The notes below the pieces were generated by a model. That model did no database searches. It had not been told where the DNA came from and was given only the letters and a program-made list of their open reading frames with translations. A stretch of DNA of 64,000 nt from Tumidithrix helvetica (GTDB lineage: Bacteria > Cyanobacteriota > Cyanobacteriia > Pseudanabaenales > Pseudanabaenaceae). The DNA lies in assembly GCF_965232925.1 (NCBI RefSeq), contig NZ_CBDDRA010000013.1, forward strand, positions 1 through 64,000, written 5' to 3'. Of the stretch, positions 50,361 through 59,811 are shown one piece after another (the first letter of the stretch is position 1; every line of letters starts with the position of its first letter). A program made the position numbers and the translations under genes.

Positions 50361-50634
50361 AAATTTCATTGCGATCGATGGATACGTTTTGGATCTCTAC
50401 AAACCTTTAGGATTGTTTTACAGCAGTTTTTGAGCCAATTCACCACGAGAATGGATCGCAGGGCGTGGCCCCGCATTGGGTTTTGGATTTCTGCCTGTAG
50501 TGCTTTTGAAGCGAATTTGCTGTAATTTGTAATTTTTCAATGATGGATAAATCACGAATTATATATGTAGAGTGTAGAATTGTAACAAATCATCAATGTC
50601 TTTAGGCTTCCCAACCCTTTGCGCAGTAAATGTA

Positions 50635-52470
50635 ATGACATCTCAACCTACGCCAGCTCAAGCCAACAGCAGCAAGGGAGACATCCTGATCGTAGATGAT
50701 GTCCCCGAAAACCTTGAATTATTAACGACGATTCTCACGCATCAGGGGTATAAGGTGCGGAGTGTCCTGAGCGGACAAACGGGGCTAAAGGTGGCAAAGG
50801 CAGCACTACCCGACTTGATTTTACTCGACATTAATATGCCAGAGATGGATGGTTATCAGGTCTGTCAGAGGCTCAAATCCGATCCTATAACTCAAGAAAT
50901 TCCAGTTATTTTTCTGAGTGCCTTAGATCGTACAAGCGATAAAGTCAAAGCCTTTGGCATCGGTGGCACCGATTACATTCCCAAGCCGTTTCAAGCAGAA
51001 GAACTTTTGGCTCGCGTTAAAAATCACCTCGATCTGCGGTTCGCTCAAGCGCAAATTCAAAAGCTGAATAGCGAACTAGAGGCTCGGGTGATCCAACGCA
51101 CGGCGCAATTAGAACTGGAAATTGCCGAGCGCACGCGCATGCAAAATCAACTGTTGCATGTTGCGATGCATGACATGCTCACCGATCTTCCCAACCGTAT
51201 TTTTTTGACCCAACGACTCATGCAAATCTTCGATCGCAATCTGCAAGCGATTGATGAAAACCTCATCTTGATTTTGCTGGAGTGCGATCAACTGCCATCG
51301 ATCAACAATTCTCTAGGTCACCAAGCAGGCGATCGCTTGATCGTTTCGATTGCCCACCGTTTAGAGAGTTGTTTGCGATCGGGAACGCTCTTAGCCCATT
51401 GTGGCAATGACACCTTTGCGATTTTGTTAGAGAATTGTCCGCAGATGAGCGAAGCGATGAGAATTTCGGAAAAGCTCCTTCAAGAAACTCAATTACCCTT
51501 TGGGATCGACGGTCACCTCATCCATATCAAAGTTAGTATCGGGATCGTTCAGGGCGATCGCGCCTACAAAAACCCCAAGCATCTGTTACGAGATGCGAAT
51601 ACGGCGATGCATCAAGCAAAGGGAGCGGGAAGGGCGAATATTCAGATATTTAATGCAGCGATGCACAATCGCGCTCTATCCTTCTTTGAGATTCAGAACG
51701 AACTGCACCAGACCCTCAAAACGCAGGAACTATATCTCGTCTACCAGCCGATCGTATCTTTAAGAAAGAATACGCTCAAAGGTGTGGAGGCACTTGTCCG
51801 CTGGCAACACCCCCAGCGCGGTCTAATTATGCCTGGGGAATTTATTTCTGTGGCAGAAGAAACTGGACTGATTATTCAGCTCGATCGCTATGTGCTCGAC
51901 ATGGCATGCGCCCAACTTAGAGCATGGCAAGAACAAGGATTGAGTCCTCTGTTTCGCATGCAAGTCAATCTGTCAGCGCAGCAACTAACTCAGCCAGATT
52001 TTCTAGACTTTTTGGACAAAACCATCACAGCAAATCAGGTCAACACCCAAAACCTCGCCTTAGAGATTACTGAGAATGCACTCATGCAACAGCGTGAAGT
52101 CGTTCTCAAACTGCTCGATGCACTTAAAGCTCGTCAAATTCATGTCAGTATTGACGATTTTGGTACGGGTTATTCTTCTCTGAGTTATTTACACGATCTA
52201 AAGGTGGAAAATTTAAAGATCGATCGCTCTTTTATCACCCTCATGGAAATCAGCAAAGATAACTTAGGAATTGTGAGAACGATCGTAAATTTAGCCCATG
52301 ACTTAGGCATGACGGTCACGGCAGAAGGGGTTGAAACCGCCCAGCAAATGGAACAGCTAAAAAGTTTAAATTGTGAATTCGCTCAAGGGTACTTTTTGGG
52401 TAAACCAATGGATGTCAATCTGGTAACTAGCAAAATCCTCCAAGAAAGTTGTCTCTCATTTATTATTTAA
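50635..52470 (+). CDS. Receiver-GGDEF-EAL response regulator with degenerate GGDEF
   Basis: The protein begins with a receiver (about 15-135) with ILIVDDVPEN, LLDINMPEMDG and YIPKPF, all intact. A diguanylate-cyclase fold follows at about 180-330, but the catalytic motif reads CGNDTF where GGDEF is expected, so it should make no c-di-GMP. The EAL phosphodiesterase domain (from about 350) keeps GVEALVRWQHPQRG, ALEITENALM, IDDFGTGYSSLSYL, LKIDRSF and TAEGVET. It is thus a likely c-di-GMP phosphodiesterase under phosphorylation control. An ATG at 50596 would add 13 residues. The preceding kinase (234-bp gap, same strand) is the natural partner. Confidence 0.85.
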   Translation: MTSQPTPAQANSSKGDILIVDDVPENLELLTTILTHQGYKVRSVLSGQTGLKVAKAALPDLILLDINMPEMDGYQVCQRLKSDPITQEIPVIFLSALDRTSDKVKAFGIGGTDYIPKPFQAEELLARVKNHLDLRFAQAQIQKLNSELEARVIQRTAQLELEIAERTRMQNQLLHVAMHDMLTDLPNRIFLTQRLMQIFDRNLQAIDENLILILLECDQLPSINNSLGHQAGDRLIVSIAHRLESCLRSGTLLAHCGNDTFAILLENCPQMSEAMRISEKLLQETQLPFGIDGHLIHIKVSIGIVQGDRAYKNPKHLLRDANTAMHQAKGAGRANIQIFNAAMHNRALSFFEIQNELHQTLKTQELYLVYQPIVSLRKNTLKGVEALVRWQHPQRGLIMPGEFISVAEETGLIIQLDRYVLDMACAQLRAWQEQGLSPLFRMQVNLSAQQLTQPDFLDFLDKTITANQVNTQNLALEITENALMQQREVVLKLLDALKARQIHVSIDDFGTGYSSLSYLHDLKVENLKIDRSFITLMEISKDNLGIVRTIVNLAHDLGMTVTAEGVETAQQMEQLKSLNCEFAQGYFLGKPMDVNLVTSKILQESCLSFII

Positions 52471-52513
52471 CAGAGTTAAGGAATCTGAGCCAGTCGAAGG
52501 AAACTTTGACTTT

Positions 52514-52737
52514 GTTAACGTGAATTCGGGATAAGGTATTGAGAACGAAACATAGGGTGTACAAGCGTTCAGGGCGAGCACGGGGGCAGCGCCCCTACCA
52601 CAATTCGTAGGGGCAGCGCCCCCGTGCCTGCCCTGATTTGCTGGATAAATGGGATTTTTTGGGGAGAATTTGGCATTTACGGCATCAATAGCTCAGATAA
52701 AGGGTTTCAGCTTTTCTTATCTCGAACTGAGGTTTTG
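52514..52737. mobile_element. Family-B MITE-like element, copy 1
   Basis: It starts with GTTAACGTGAATTCGGGATA and ends with the inverse CTTATCTCGAACTGAGGTTT region. The terminal inverted core is TTCGRGATAAG. The centre (52575-52630) holds paired palindromes built on GGGGCAGCGCCCC. It matches the reverse complement of the element at 58258-58490 along its length. It contains no reading frame with a likely function. Confidence 0.65.
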
Positions 52738-52840
52738 TTACCAAGCAAGGCGATCGCAACCAAGGAACCTTCAGAGCAATTTGGCAACCCAATACCGCCA
52801 TATGTGGTGCTGCGGTTCGTACAAAGCAAAATTCTTGAGA

Positions 52841-53884
52841 CTAACGGGATGAATTTTGTTGACTGCGAAGTTGACCGCAGGCAGCATCAGCTTCTAAACC
52901 CCGCGTGCGACGAACGCTCACGGTGATATTCAAATCCATCAAGGTTTGGGCAAATAACTTCACGGCGCGATCGCTGGGACGTTTGTAGTCAGCATCCGCG
53001 ATCGGATTGTAAGGAATCAAGTTAACGTGGCTCTGGAAGCCGCGAATCAGTTGCGCTAGTTTGGTAGCCTGCTGAGGCGAATCATTCAAGCCTGATAATA
53101 ACGTATATTCAAAACTCACCCGTCGCCCAGTCATTTCCACATACTGCCGACAGTCATTCAAAATATTCTCAATCGGATATTTTTCTGCCGAAGGAATAAT
53201 CTGCTCGCGTAGGGCTTGATCGGCAGCATGAAGGCTCACAGCCAAAGTAACTTGCAAGTTGCTTTTGGCAAAACGGACAATCTGATTGGGAATGCCGACA
53301 GTGGAAACGGTGATATTGCGCTGACCGATCCCCACATCTTGATTGAGCACTTGAATCGCGGAAACGAGATTTTCGACATTGAGCAAGGGTTCGCCCATGC
53401 CCATAAACACCAAATGACTCACCCGCTGTCCCATGTCACCTTGCACGGTCAGCACTTGGTCGATAATTTCATGTCTGCCCAAGTTGCGCTCAAAGCCACC
53501 TTTACCTGTGGCGCAAAAGTCGCAAGCCATGGGGCAACCTACCTGACTAGAAACGCAGACAGTGAGGCGCTTACTGGTGGGAATACCTACCGTTTCAACG
53601 ATCGCCCCATCCTCTAGTTTCAGCAAATACTTGACCGTGCCGTCAGGGGTTGGTTTGCGCAGATGAATTTGCGATCGCCCTACGAAGGTTTTAGCTACTT
53701 GCTGCCGCCAAGCTTTGGGAAATGCCGAGATTTCCTCAAGGCTACGCACGCCTTTGTGATAAAGCCAATCGTGGAGTTGGCTACCCCGATAGCGAGGCTG
53801 TCCGCGTTCTTCGACCCAATCACTCAGCTCTGCTTTAGATAAACCTAAAAGCGGCGTGTTTTTTGCAACGACAGAAGTAGTCAT
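52841..53884 (-). CDS. rlmN: 23S rRNA (adenine2503-C2)-methyltransferase RlmN
   Basis: RlmN is a radical SAM enzyme that methylates C2 of A2503 in 23S rRNA, and in some bacteria A37 of tRNA. The 347-residue sequence shows the cluster triad in VGCPMACDFCATGKGGF (C-x3-C-x2-C), MGMGEPLLNVENL and SLHAADQALREQIIP. Near the end GLEADAACGQLRSQ carries the catalytic Cys. The N-terminal HhH-like region (LSDWVEERGQPRYRGSQLHD) is also typical. All active-site elements are complete. The family-B element lies beside its 3' end. It is oriented away from the preceding EAL gene. Confidence 0.93.
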   Translation of the reverse strand: MTTSVVAKNTPLLGLSKAELSDWVEERGQPRYRGSQLHDWLYHKGVRSLEEISAFPKAWRQQVAKTFVGRSQIHLRKPTPDGTVKYLLKLEDGAIVETVGIPTSKRLTVCVSSQVGCPMACDFCATGKGGFERNLGRHEIIDQVLTVQGDMGQRVSHLVFMGMGEPLLNVENLVSAIQVLNQDVGIGQRNITVSTVGIPNQIVRFAKSNLQVTLAVSLHAADQALREQIIPSAEKYPIENILNDCRQYVEMTGRRVSFEYTLLSGLNDSPQQATKLAQLIRGFQSHVNLIPYNPIADADYKRPSDRAVKLFAQTLMDLNITVSVRRTRGLEADAACGQLRSQQNSSR

Positions 53885-53950
53885 CCGACTTCCTAAAAAT
53901 AAAATAATCCATCCACTATTGTAGTCTGGGGATCAAAAACTGGAATTTAT

Positions 53951-54490
53951 TTAATCTCTTACGACCACAGGTGTCCCCACTGTTGCCCAATTAAACAACC
54001 ATGCTGCGTGATCTGGGGCAACATTGATACAACCATGACTGACGGGAATGCCAAAACTGTTATGCCAATAAGCACCATGAATTGCATAGTTACCGTAGTA
54101 GTACATGGCATGGGGCACATCAGGCACGTTATAGTCCTCTCCTTGCATTCTGGCGACGCGATGTTTTGATTGAACGCTGAAGGAACCTTTGGGCGTGGGA
54201 GTGCCAGCTTTACCTGTGGAAATAATCACAGCCATAATGCGTCGATCGCCTTCCCAAGCAAACAGGCGTTGACTGCGTAACTTAATTTCAATCCAACGTC
54301 TTTCAGAACGCTTGAGACTGGCGACCGTATCGTTGGGGTTGCTAGCAGCAGAACCAAGTGGCGTTAAAAAAGTATTTGTCCCAAATGCGATCGCGGCAAC
54401 GATCAAGGCAGTGCTAGCAAGTCGCGACCATGTGACTTGCCAAGATTTTTGCGAAGGTTTGCGTTTTGAGAAATTGAACGAGTTTTTCAT
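53951..54490 (-). CDS. L,D-transpeptidase (YkuD domain)
   Basis: The 179-residue protein cross-links peptidoglycan through mDap residues or anchors proteins to it. An N-terminal hydrophobic segment (about 25-45) serves as signal or anchor and directs it to the periplasm. The YkuD domain starts at IEIKLRSQRLFAWEGDR. It has the active site HGAYWHNSFGIPVSHGCINV with the catalytic Cys near residue 154, plus the conserved His and Arg residues. It is monocistronic, between rlmN and the CHASE2 gene. Confidence 0.9.
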   Translation of the reverse strand: MKNSFNFSKRKPSQKSWQVTWSRLASTALIVAAIAFGTNTFLTPLGSAASNPNDTVASLKRSERRWIEIKLRSQRLFAWEGDRRIMAVIISTGKAGTPTPKGSFSVQSKHRVARMQGEDYNVPDVPHAMYYYGNYAIHGAYWHNSFGIPVSHGCINVAPDHAAWLFNWATVGTPVVVRD

Positions 54491-54537
54491 AGGGGTGCGT
54501 CTCCCAAACTAGATCCTACCTATCATTATCTCAAAAA

Positions 54538-56964
54538 TCAGGATTGACGCTTCAACCCTGTGACTAGAAGCGTTTCTACTTCCGCTACTTCTAGGGGTTT
54601 AAAAAAGAAATAGCCCTGCACTTGCCCATTTTCATGTAGCATCACGCGCAAACTTTCAAGTTGAGGAAGGGTTTCAACACCCTCTGCCACAATACTCAGC
54701 TTGAGTTGGTTGGCAAGCGTAATAATCGTTTCCACGATTCCCGATTTAAGGCAATCATCATCTTGGACAAAGGAGCGATCGATCTTTAAGCCATCTACAG
54801 GAAAGCGATGTAAATAACCGAGCGAGGAATAACCCGTCCCAAAATCATCGATATACACCTGAATGCCCAACTTTCTCAGATTGGCAAGGATGTCTGCGCC
54901 GAGCGTAGCATTTTTAAAAATCGTGGTTTCCGTAATTTCCAGATGCAAGCAAGCTACAGAAAACTGTGTTTCCTGAATGGTTTTTACAATTTGTTCGACC
55001 AGATCGGCTTGCAAAAATTGCCTTGGCGAAAGATTGACGCTGAGGGTGAGATCGCGATCGCTAGGAAAGCGTTCGTGCCAAGCATGAACCTGAGCGCAAG
55101 CCTGACGCAGCACCCAATAGCCAATGGGAACAATCAGCCCCATCTCCTCGGCAAGGGGAATGAAGTCCGCAGGGGAGATTGCACCGAGTTCGGGATGTTG
55201 CCAGCGAATCAAGGCCTCAAACCCAGAGATCTTTGAGGTTTCGAGCGAAATAATCGGCTGATAGACCACCCGCAGTTCTGGAACCGCTTGGGAATCTTCT
55301 AGAGAGAAAGTCTGGGCGATCGCACGGCGCAGGTCGTTCTCCATCCGCAGCCGATCTAAAATCCGATCGTGCATGGAGACATCAAAAATCTGATAGCAAG
55401 ACTTACCCAAGGATTTGGCGCGATACATGGCGATATCGGCATCGCGTAGCATTTCCTCAGAGCGAAGGTAGCGTTCCGAACTAATGGCAATGCCGACACT
55501 GGCGGTAACGATCATCTCCCGTTCGTTCACCAAGAGGGGTTTAGTTAGTTCTTCTTGAATGCGCTCCGCGATCGCAACCACATCTCTTAAATCCGTGAGA
55601 CCTTCTACGAGAATGGCAAATTCATCACCTCCAAACCTTGCCAAGGTATCTTCTGGACGCATTGCGGTATTTAACCGATAGGCAACGGCTGCCAGTAAGC
55701 GATCGCCGCTTAAATGACCAAAACTATCATTCACCGTTTTGAACCGATCTAGGTCGAGAAACATAACGGCAAATAGGTAAGGATGTCGCAGGTTGAGATC
55801 GAGCGCATGTTGGAGGCGATCGACAAAAAGGGCGCGGTTGGGCAGGTTCGTGAGGCGATCGTAAAAGGCATCCCTAGTCAGATGAGCATTTGCCTCTCGC
55901 AGAAGGCGATTGCTCCGCAGTTGTTCTTGCAATGCGATCGCGCTTGCCGTGAGGGCAAACAGGGCGATCGGCATCGCCGTTGGGATCCAGTAGCCATTCG
56001 CAAACAAGATAAAGCCAAGGATTGCCCAGCCTAAAATCGCGGCGATGCTAACCACAAATCGTCTGATGGGGCGATCGCGAGGCAAGCAGAGCGAAAACAG
56101 TCCACTACCCAAAAGCAAGATCGCCCAAGACCAGAGGGGATCGGCAACTTTGAGTGCATTACCTTGGAGCAAGTTTTGTAAAATGGCAGCATGGAGGTGA
56201 ACGCCGTGGGCAGGGGGATTGCGATCGAAGGGAGTTGGTAGCGAATCTAGCCCCGTGGCAGCAACACCAATGAGTACAATCTTGTCTTGAAACGTACTAC
56301 TTGGAACCCTACCTTCCAGCACATCCACAAAGGAATATTGCCGCATCTGCTGCGATCGCTGCATCCAATTGAGCCACAGGGGATGATTTAAGTCTGGTAG
56401 GGGTTTTGGTGATGCGTGCACCAATGTATAAGCTTGAAGCGTCGATAGGGCTAGAGATGGCTCGCCCTGTTCTTGCAGGATGATTTTTCGCGTCACACCG
56501 TCAATATCTTCATGTTTGCGAATATGTCCTGTGGCGATCGCGGCATTGGCTAAAACCTCGGTTGGCGGTAAGAATTGCCCTTGCTGCGTCCCTGCATTCG
56601 CAAGCACCACACTGCCATGTCCTGCCATGGCATCGGCAAGCTTTTTGTCTAGGGGGCTTGTCTCTGAGAACAGCAAATCGATTGCCACGACGCTACCCTT
56701 GGCGGGCGTAAGTTTTTGTAAAAGCTGGGCATAGCGATCGCGCGACCAAGGAAACCGCCCCAATCGCTCAATACTCCAATCATCAATGGCAATAATCGCG
56801 ATGCGATTGTCCCAAGGCTTTTCGCCCCGCCAGTTGGTAAAACTGTTATAGGCGAGGTATTCCAATGGTTGAAATACAGACAGTTGCAGTAAAATCGCTA
56901 CGATCGCGATCGCCGCCCCGCCTGGAAGTAACCGTCGAGCTAGATTAGAGAAGCGTAATTTCAT
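54538..56964 (-). CDS. CHASE2-GGDEF-EAL membrane protein
   Basis: The 808-residue protein senses the periplasm and tunes c-di-GMP. An N-terminal helix (15-32) precedes the CHASE2 domain (about 35-270), with NRIAIIAIDDWSIERLGRFP and IVLIGVAATGLDSLPT. Three helices follow at about 275-350. The GGDEF domain has FGGDEFAILVEGL, intact, and the inhibitory RxxD site is not obvious. The EAL domain shows GFEALIRWQHPELG, LEITETTIF, IDDFGTGYSSLGYL and AEGVETL. Both activities are possible. Its start overlaps the FecR stop by 20 bp. CHASE2 and FecR proteins are a regular pair in cyanobacteria. Confidence 0.9.
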   Translation of the reverse strand: MKLRFSNLARRLLPGGAAIAIVAILLQLSVFQPLEYLAYNSFTNWRGEKPWDNRIAIIAIDDWSIERLGRFPWSRDRYAQLLQKLTPAKGSVVAIDLLFSETSPLDKKLADAMAGHGSVVLANAGTQQGQFLPPTEVLANAAIATGHIRKHEDIDGVTRKIILQEQGEPSLALSTLQAYTLVHASPKPLPDLNHPLWLNWMQRSQQMRQYSFVDVLEGRVPSSTFQDKIVLIGVAATGLDSLPTPFDRNPPAHGVHLHAAILQNLLQGNALKVADPLWSWAILLLGSGLFSLCLPRDRPIRRFVVSIAAILGWAILGFILFANGYWIPTAMPIALFALTASAIALQEQLRSNRLLREANAHLTRDAFYDRLTNLPNRALFVDRLQHALDLNLRHPYLFAVMFLDLDRFKTVNDSFGHLSGDRLLAAVAYRLNTAMRPEDTLARFGGDEFAILVEGLTDLRDVVAIAERIQEELTKPLLVNEREMIVTASVGIAISSERYLRSEEMLRDADIAMYRAKSLGKSCYQIFDVSMHDRILDRLRMENDLRRAIAQTFSLEDSQAVPELRVVYQPIISLETSKISGFEALIRWQHPELGAISPADFIPLAEEMGLIVPIGYWVLRQACAQVHAWHERFPSDRDLTLSVNLSPRQFLQADLVEQIVKTIQETQFSVACLHLEITETTIFKNATLGADILANLRKLGIQVYIDDFGTGYSSLGYLHRFPVDGLKIDRSFVQDDDCLKSGIVETIITLANQLKLSIVAEGVETLPQLESLRVMLHENGQVQGYFFFKPLEVAEVETLLVTGLKRQS

Positions 56965-57796
56965 AAACTCGCCGATTTCCCAAAGCAGTGGTTACGATGA
57001 CTTCAGCGCGAATACGCGAAGTAGCAGGGAATGGAATTGAAAAACGCCCCAAGCGATCGGTACTTTGAGGAATGCCATTGACTGTAACCATATGGGTCGG
57101 ATCGATTTTCCCAGATAGCCACACTTGGCGATTGGAACCTTTAACGTTTCTAATCACTTCATAGTACAACTGCGGATTGTTATTTAGGACGGTCGCTGGG
57201 CTAGGGGGCTCTCCCGGTATTGTGAAATTTTGCTGTCCAGCCCCGACTAAAACACCTTGACGCTTTGCCTCTGTCAGCACGCTTCCCTCTAAAGTTGCCA
57301 CGGTTGTTTTGCCCCTCGGATCTACCCCTACTGCAAATTGCGTACCTCTGACACCGCTAACTCCTGTCGGCGTAAAAATTTCAAGGCGGGAGCCAAAATT
57401 GGTAAACTTTCTGACTTGCAACCGCGCTCTACCCCGCAAGATTTGCAACTGTGTAATCCGTCCGTTGTCTGAAGCCATTTGCAGCGAGTAAATGCGAAGG
57501 GTCGTATTCTCAGCGACTTGAACGAAGCCAATCGCTGTATCGACTCTCAACACTACGCTGGAATCGTTGCCTGTAGAGATTTCATCGCCCACATCTTGCA
57601 AGCGATCGCCAAATTGCGCCTGACGAATGCCATTGCGGTTCCTAATTACGGCTCCGCCACGTACCTGCTCGACCTGTAGCCATTGATTGGTACGCACCTG
57701 TAAAGACTGCTGTGCTAAAGCCTCGTTGCCCCAAAAGTAGCAAAGAATGCTGGCAATGCCGTATCCCCAAAGGCTTGAGCCCAGCTTACCGTTCAA
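56945..57796 (-). CDS. FecR-domain periplasmic protein
   Basis: A signal peptide (GYGIASILCYFWGNEALAQ, about 10-29) leads a FecR domain at about 55-190: GDEISTGNDSSVVLRVDTAI, LQILRGRARLQVRK and TPTGVSGVRGTQFAVGV. The last 90 residues form a small beta domain with VWLSGKIDPTHMVTVNGIPQ. FecR domains transmit signals or bind carbohydrate at the cell wall. The gene directly precedes CHASE2-GGDEF-EAL, overlapping by 20 bases, so the two are coupled, and FecR may supply the ligand to CHASE2. That last step is inference. Confidence 0.85.
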   Translation of the reverse strand: MNGKLGSSLWGYGIASILCYFWGNEALAQQSLQVRTNQWLQVEQVRGGAVIRNRNGIRQAQFGDRLQDVGDEISTGNDSSVVLRVDTAIGFVQVAENTTLRIYSLQMASDNGRITQLQILRGRARLQVRKFTNFGSRLEIFTPTGVSGVRGTQFAVGVDPRGKTTVATLEGSVLTEAKRQGVLVGAGQQNFTIPGEPPSPATVLNNNPQLYYEVIRNVKGSNRQVWLSGKIDPTHMVTVNGIPQSTDRLGRFSIPFPATSRIRAEVIVTTALGNRRVYEITLL

Positions 57797-57938
57797 ATTT
57801 ACACCTCAATTCAGAATGCGCTAGCCTCATAATAACGATTATTTTTTCTCGTAAAAATTATTATTCTTTTGTGTTTGGCAGAAAAGCAACAAGCAAATTT
57901 AAGCAACGTCTATATTTGCAAACGCTGGAAGGACAAGA

Positions 57939-58004
57939 TATAGCGTAGACCTGTAGGGGCAATTCATGAATTGCCCCTACTCACAAAGCAATTAGGATGG
58001 CTAT
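57939..58004. repeat. Family-A MITE-like element
   Basis: A perfect 28-bp palindrome (57953-57980, arms GTAGGGGCAATTCA) is flanked by TATAGC on the left and AGGATGGCTATA on the right, the degenerate ends of the family. The surrounding gene-free sequence 57797-58257 otherwise shows nothing definite. Confidence 0.7.
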
Positions 58005-58257
58005 ATTCCAATAGGCTTCAGTTCAAGGAGCTACCCACAATTCTCAATCTCTAAATCCCCAATTCTGGCGAACTTTGAGAAATTTTGCTCCCCCAGTCCC
58101 TAATTCTGCGGGCTTAACTGAACCCTAAGGCAAGATAACTAAAACTCTTAAACTTAAGGACAAGATACCCACAAGCGATCGATCGACACTCAACTCAGCG
58201 GAAGAATTAACCAAAGTTGTCTTATGCTCAAGATACAAGAGTGTGCCCCACCCAAAC

Positions 58258-58490
58258 TCAATTCGGGATAAGAAAATCTAAAATTCGCGATCTAGCTGTC
58301 GATTCTTCCTAATTTCTGCATAATTCCAAATCTGTCTAGATAAATCCTATTTATCCCAATAATCAGGGCAGGCACAGGGGCACTGCCCCTACCCAATTTT
58401 CGTAGGGGCAATGGATGGTGTATGCTCGCCCAGATCCCTTGTATGACGAATATTTTGTTCCGAAATCCTTAACCCGAATTCACGTTAATT
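58258..58490. mobile_element. Family-B MITE-like element, copy 2, opposite orientation to copy 1
   Basis: The left end reads AATTCGGGATAAGAAAATCT; the right end holds AACCCGAATTCACGTTAA. The centre around 58367-58433 has CAGGGCAGGCACAGGGGCAC and later TAGGGGCAATGG and GCTCGCCC, matching the inverse of copy 1 with a few changes. Confidence 0.65.
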
Positions 58491-58494
58491 AATT

Positions 58495-58520
58495 GGTAAC
58501 GCAGGCAAGATGCCTGCAAA
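58495..58520. repeat. Family-C dispersed short palindrome
   Basis: GGTAACGCAGGCAAGATGCC continues TGCAAAAG. The arms GCAGGCA and TGCCTGC are complete and follow family-B copy 2 after five bases. Confidence 0.6.
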
Positions 58521-58647
58521 AGCTAGAAGCTTTTGGATCGGAGACGATCGCTTGCTTCTAAATGTAAAGTTTTTCGCTAGAATTGTTAACATTAGTTTAA
58601 GTTAACTCCAGCCTAACGCTAGGTGTCGTCCTAGACCAACTCAAACA

Positions 58648-59700
58648 ATGCAAATGCAATTCCCTGCGCTCTCTCGTCAGTCTGCCTTCGTGATTTTACC
58701 CTTCTTTTTGTGGGGAACGGCAATGGTGGTGATGAAGGCAGTGATGCCGCAAACCAGTCCTCTGTTTCTCGCAGCAGTAAGGTTGATTCCCGCAGGAATG
58801 TTGCTCGTGGGTCTAGCAACATGGTTAGGCAGACCGCAACCTAAAAGTTGGCAAGCTTGGCTGTGGATCTTGGCATTTGCTCTGGTGGATGGCACGATGT
58901 TTCAGGGATTTCTAGCCTTGGGACTCGTCCGCACGGGTGCGGGTTTAGGATCGCTCTTGATTGATTCGCAACCTCTGGCAGTGGCAGTAATGGCAGCGGT
59001 GCTTTACAAAGAGAGAATTGGGGTTGGGGCAACCTTTGGTTTGTTGTTGGGTGTGTTTGGAATTGGTTTAATCGGGCTTCCCACAGAAATGCTGAATGCG
59101 ATCGCCGCAGGAGACTGGGCAACCGTCTGGGAAGTAGGCATTTTTACCCTCGGAGAATGGCTGATGCTGGCAGCTTCGCTATCGATGGCGATCGGCACAA
59201 TTTTGATTCGCCCTGTGGTGCGTTATGCCGATCCTGTGGCGGCGACAGGATGGCACATGGTTTTGGGTGGTATTCCTCTATTGCTTTTGTCTGGGCAAAT
59301 TGAGGTCGATCGATGGCAGCATGTGAGTGCGTGGGGCTGGGTGGGCATGGCTTACATGACCCTGATGGGCAGCGCGATCGCCTATGGCTTATTTTTCTAT
59401 TTCGCTTCATCGGGTAGTCTGACGACTCTCAGCGCTTTAACCTTTTCGACACCAGTATTTGCACTGCTGTTTGGGCGGATATTTTTAGGCGAAATGCTCA
59501 CCCAAGTCCAGTGGTTAGGAGTGTTTTTAACCTTAGCTAGTATCTATTTGGTCAGTATGCGATCGGCTTCCGATACAGCGGATCTCAAATCTGAAGTAAA
59601 TCAACCAGAAGTGTTAACGGGTTCTCTGCAACCAGCCTTAAGCAAAGCTCTAAATGAAATGAGCGATCGCCAGATTGAAAAAGTACCCCTTCAAGATTAA
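58648..59700 (+). CDS. EamA/DMT-family permease
   Basis: The 350-residue membrane protein has ten predicted helices arranged as two EamA repeats. The first repeat opens SAFVILPFFLWGTAMVVMKA and the second begins about residue 175 with WLMLAASLSMAIGTILIRPV. Members export amino acids, nucleobases or other metabolites. The substrate is not readable here. A 45-residue hydrophilic tail is present at the C-terminus. The start at ATG 58648 has no strong ribosome binding site. The gene is preceded by a long gene-free stretch filled with mobile repeats and seems monocistronic. Confidence 0.83.
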   Translation: MQMQFPALSRQSAFVILPFFLWGTAMVVMKAVMPQTSPLFLAAVRLIPAGMLLVGLATWLGRPQPKSWQAWLWILAFALVDGTMFQGFLALGLVRTGAGLGSLLIDSQPLAVAVMAAVLYKERIGVGATFGLLLGVFGIGLIGLPTEMLNAIAAGDWATVWEVGIFTLGEWLMLAASLSMAIGTILIRPVVRYADPVAATGWHMVLGGIPLLLLSGQIEVDRWQHVSAWGWVGMAYMTLMGSAIAYGLFFYFASSGSLTTLSALTFSTPVFALLFGRIFLGEMLTQVQWLGVFLTLASIYLVSMRSASDTADLKSEVNQPEVLTGSLQPALSKALNEMSDRQIEKVPLQD

Positions 59701-59811
59701 ATGGTCAAAGTAGCACCATGCTCTAGTGTTCTTCATTCATAAGATCCTTAAGTAGGCTTTTGTAAAATAGATGTTCACAATGGCGCAACAACACAGCTAA
59801 AATATGAACCT

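Noticed and set aside
52624..52926. Frame downstream of the EAL regulator
   Set aside because: It is made largely of the family-B element and the antisense end of rlmN.
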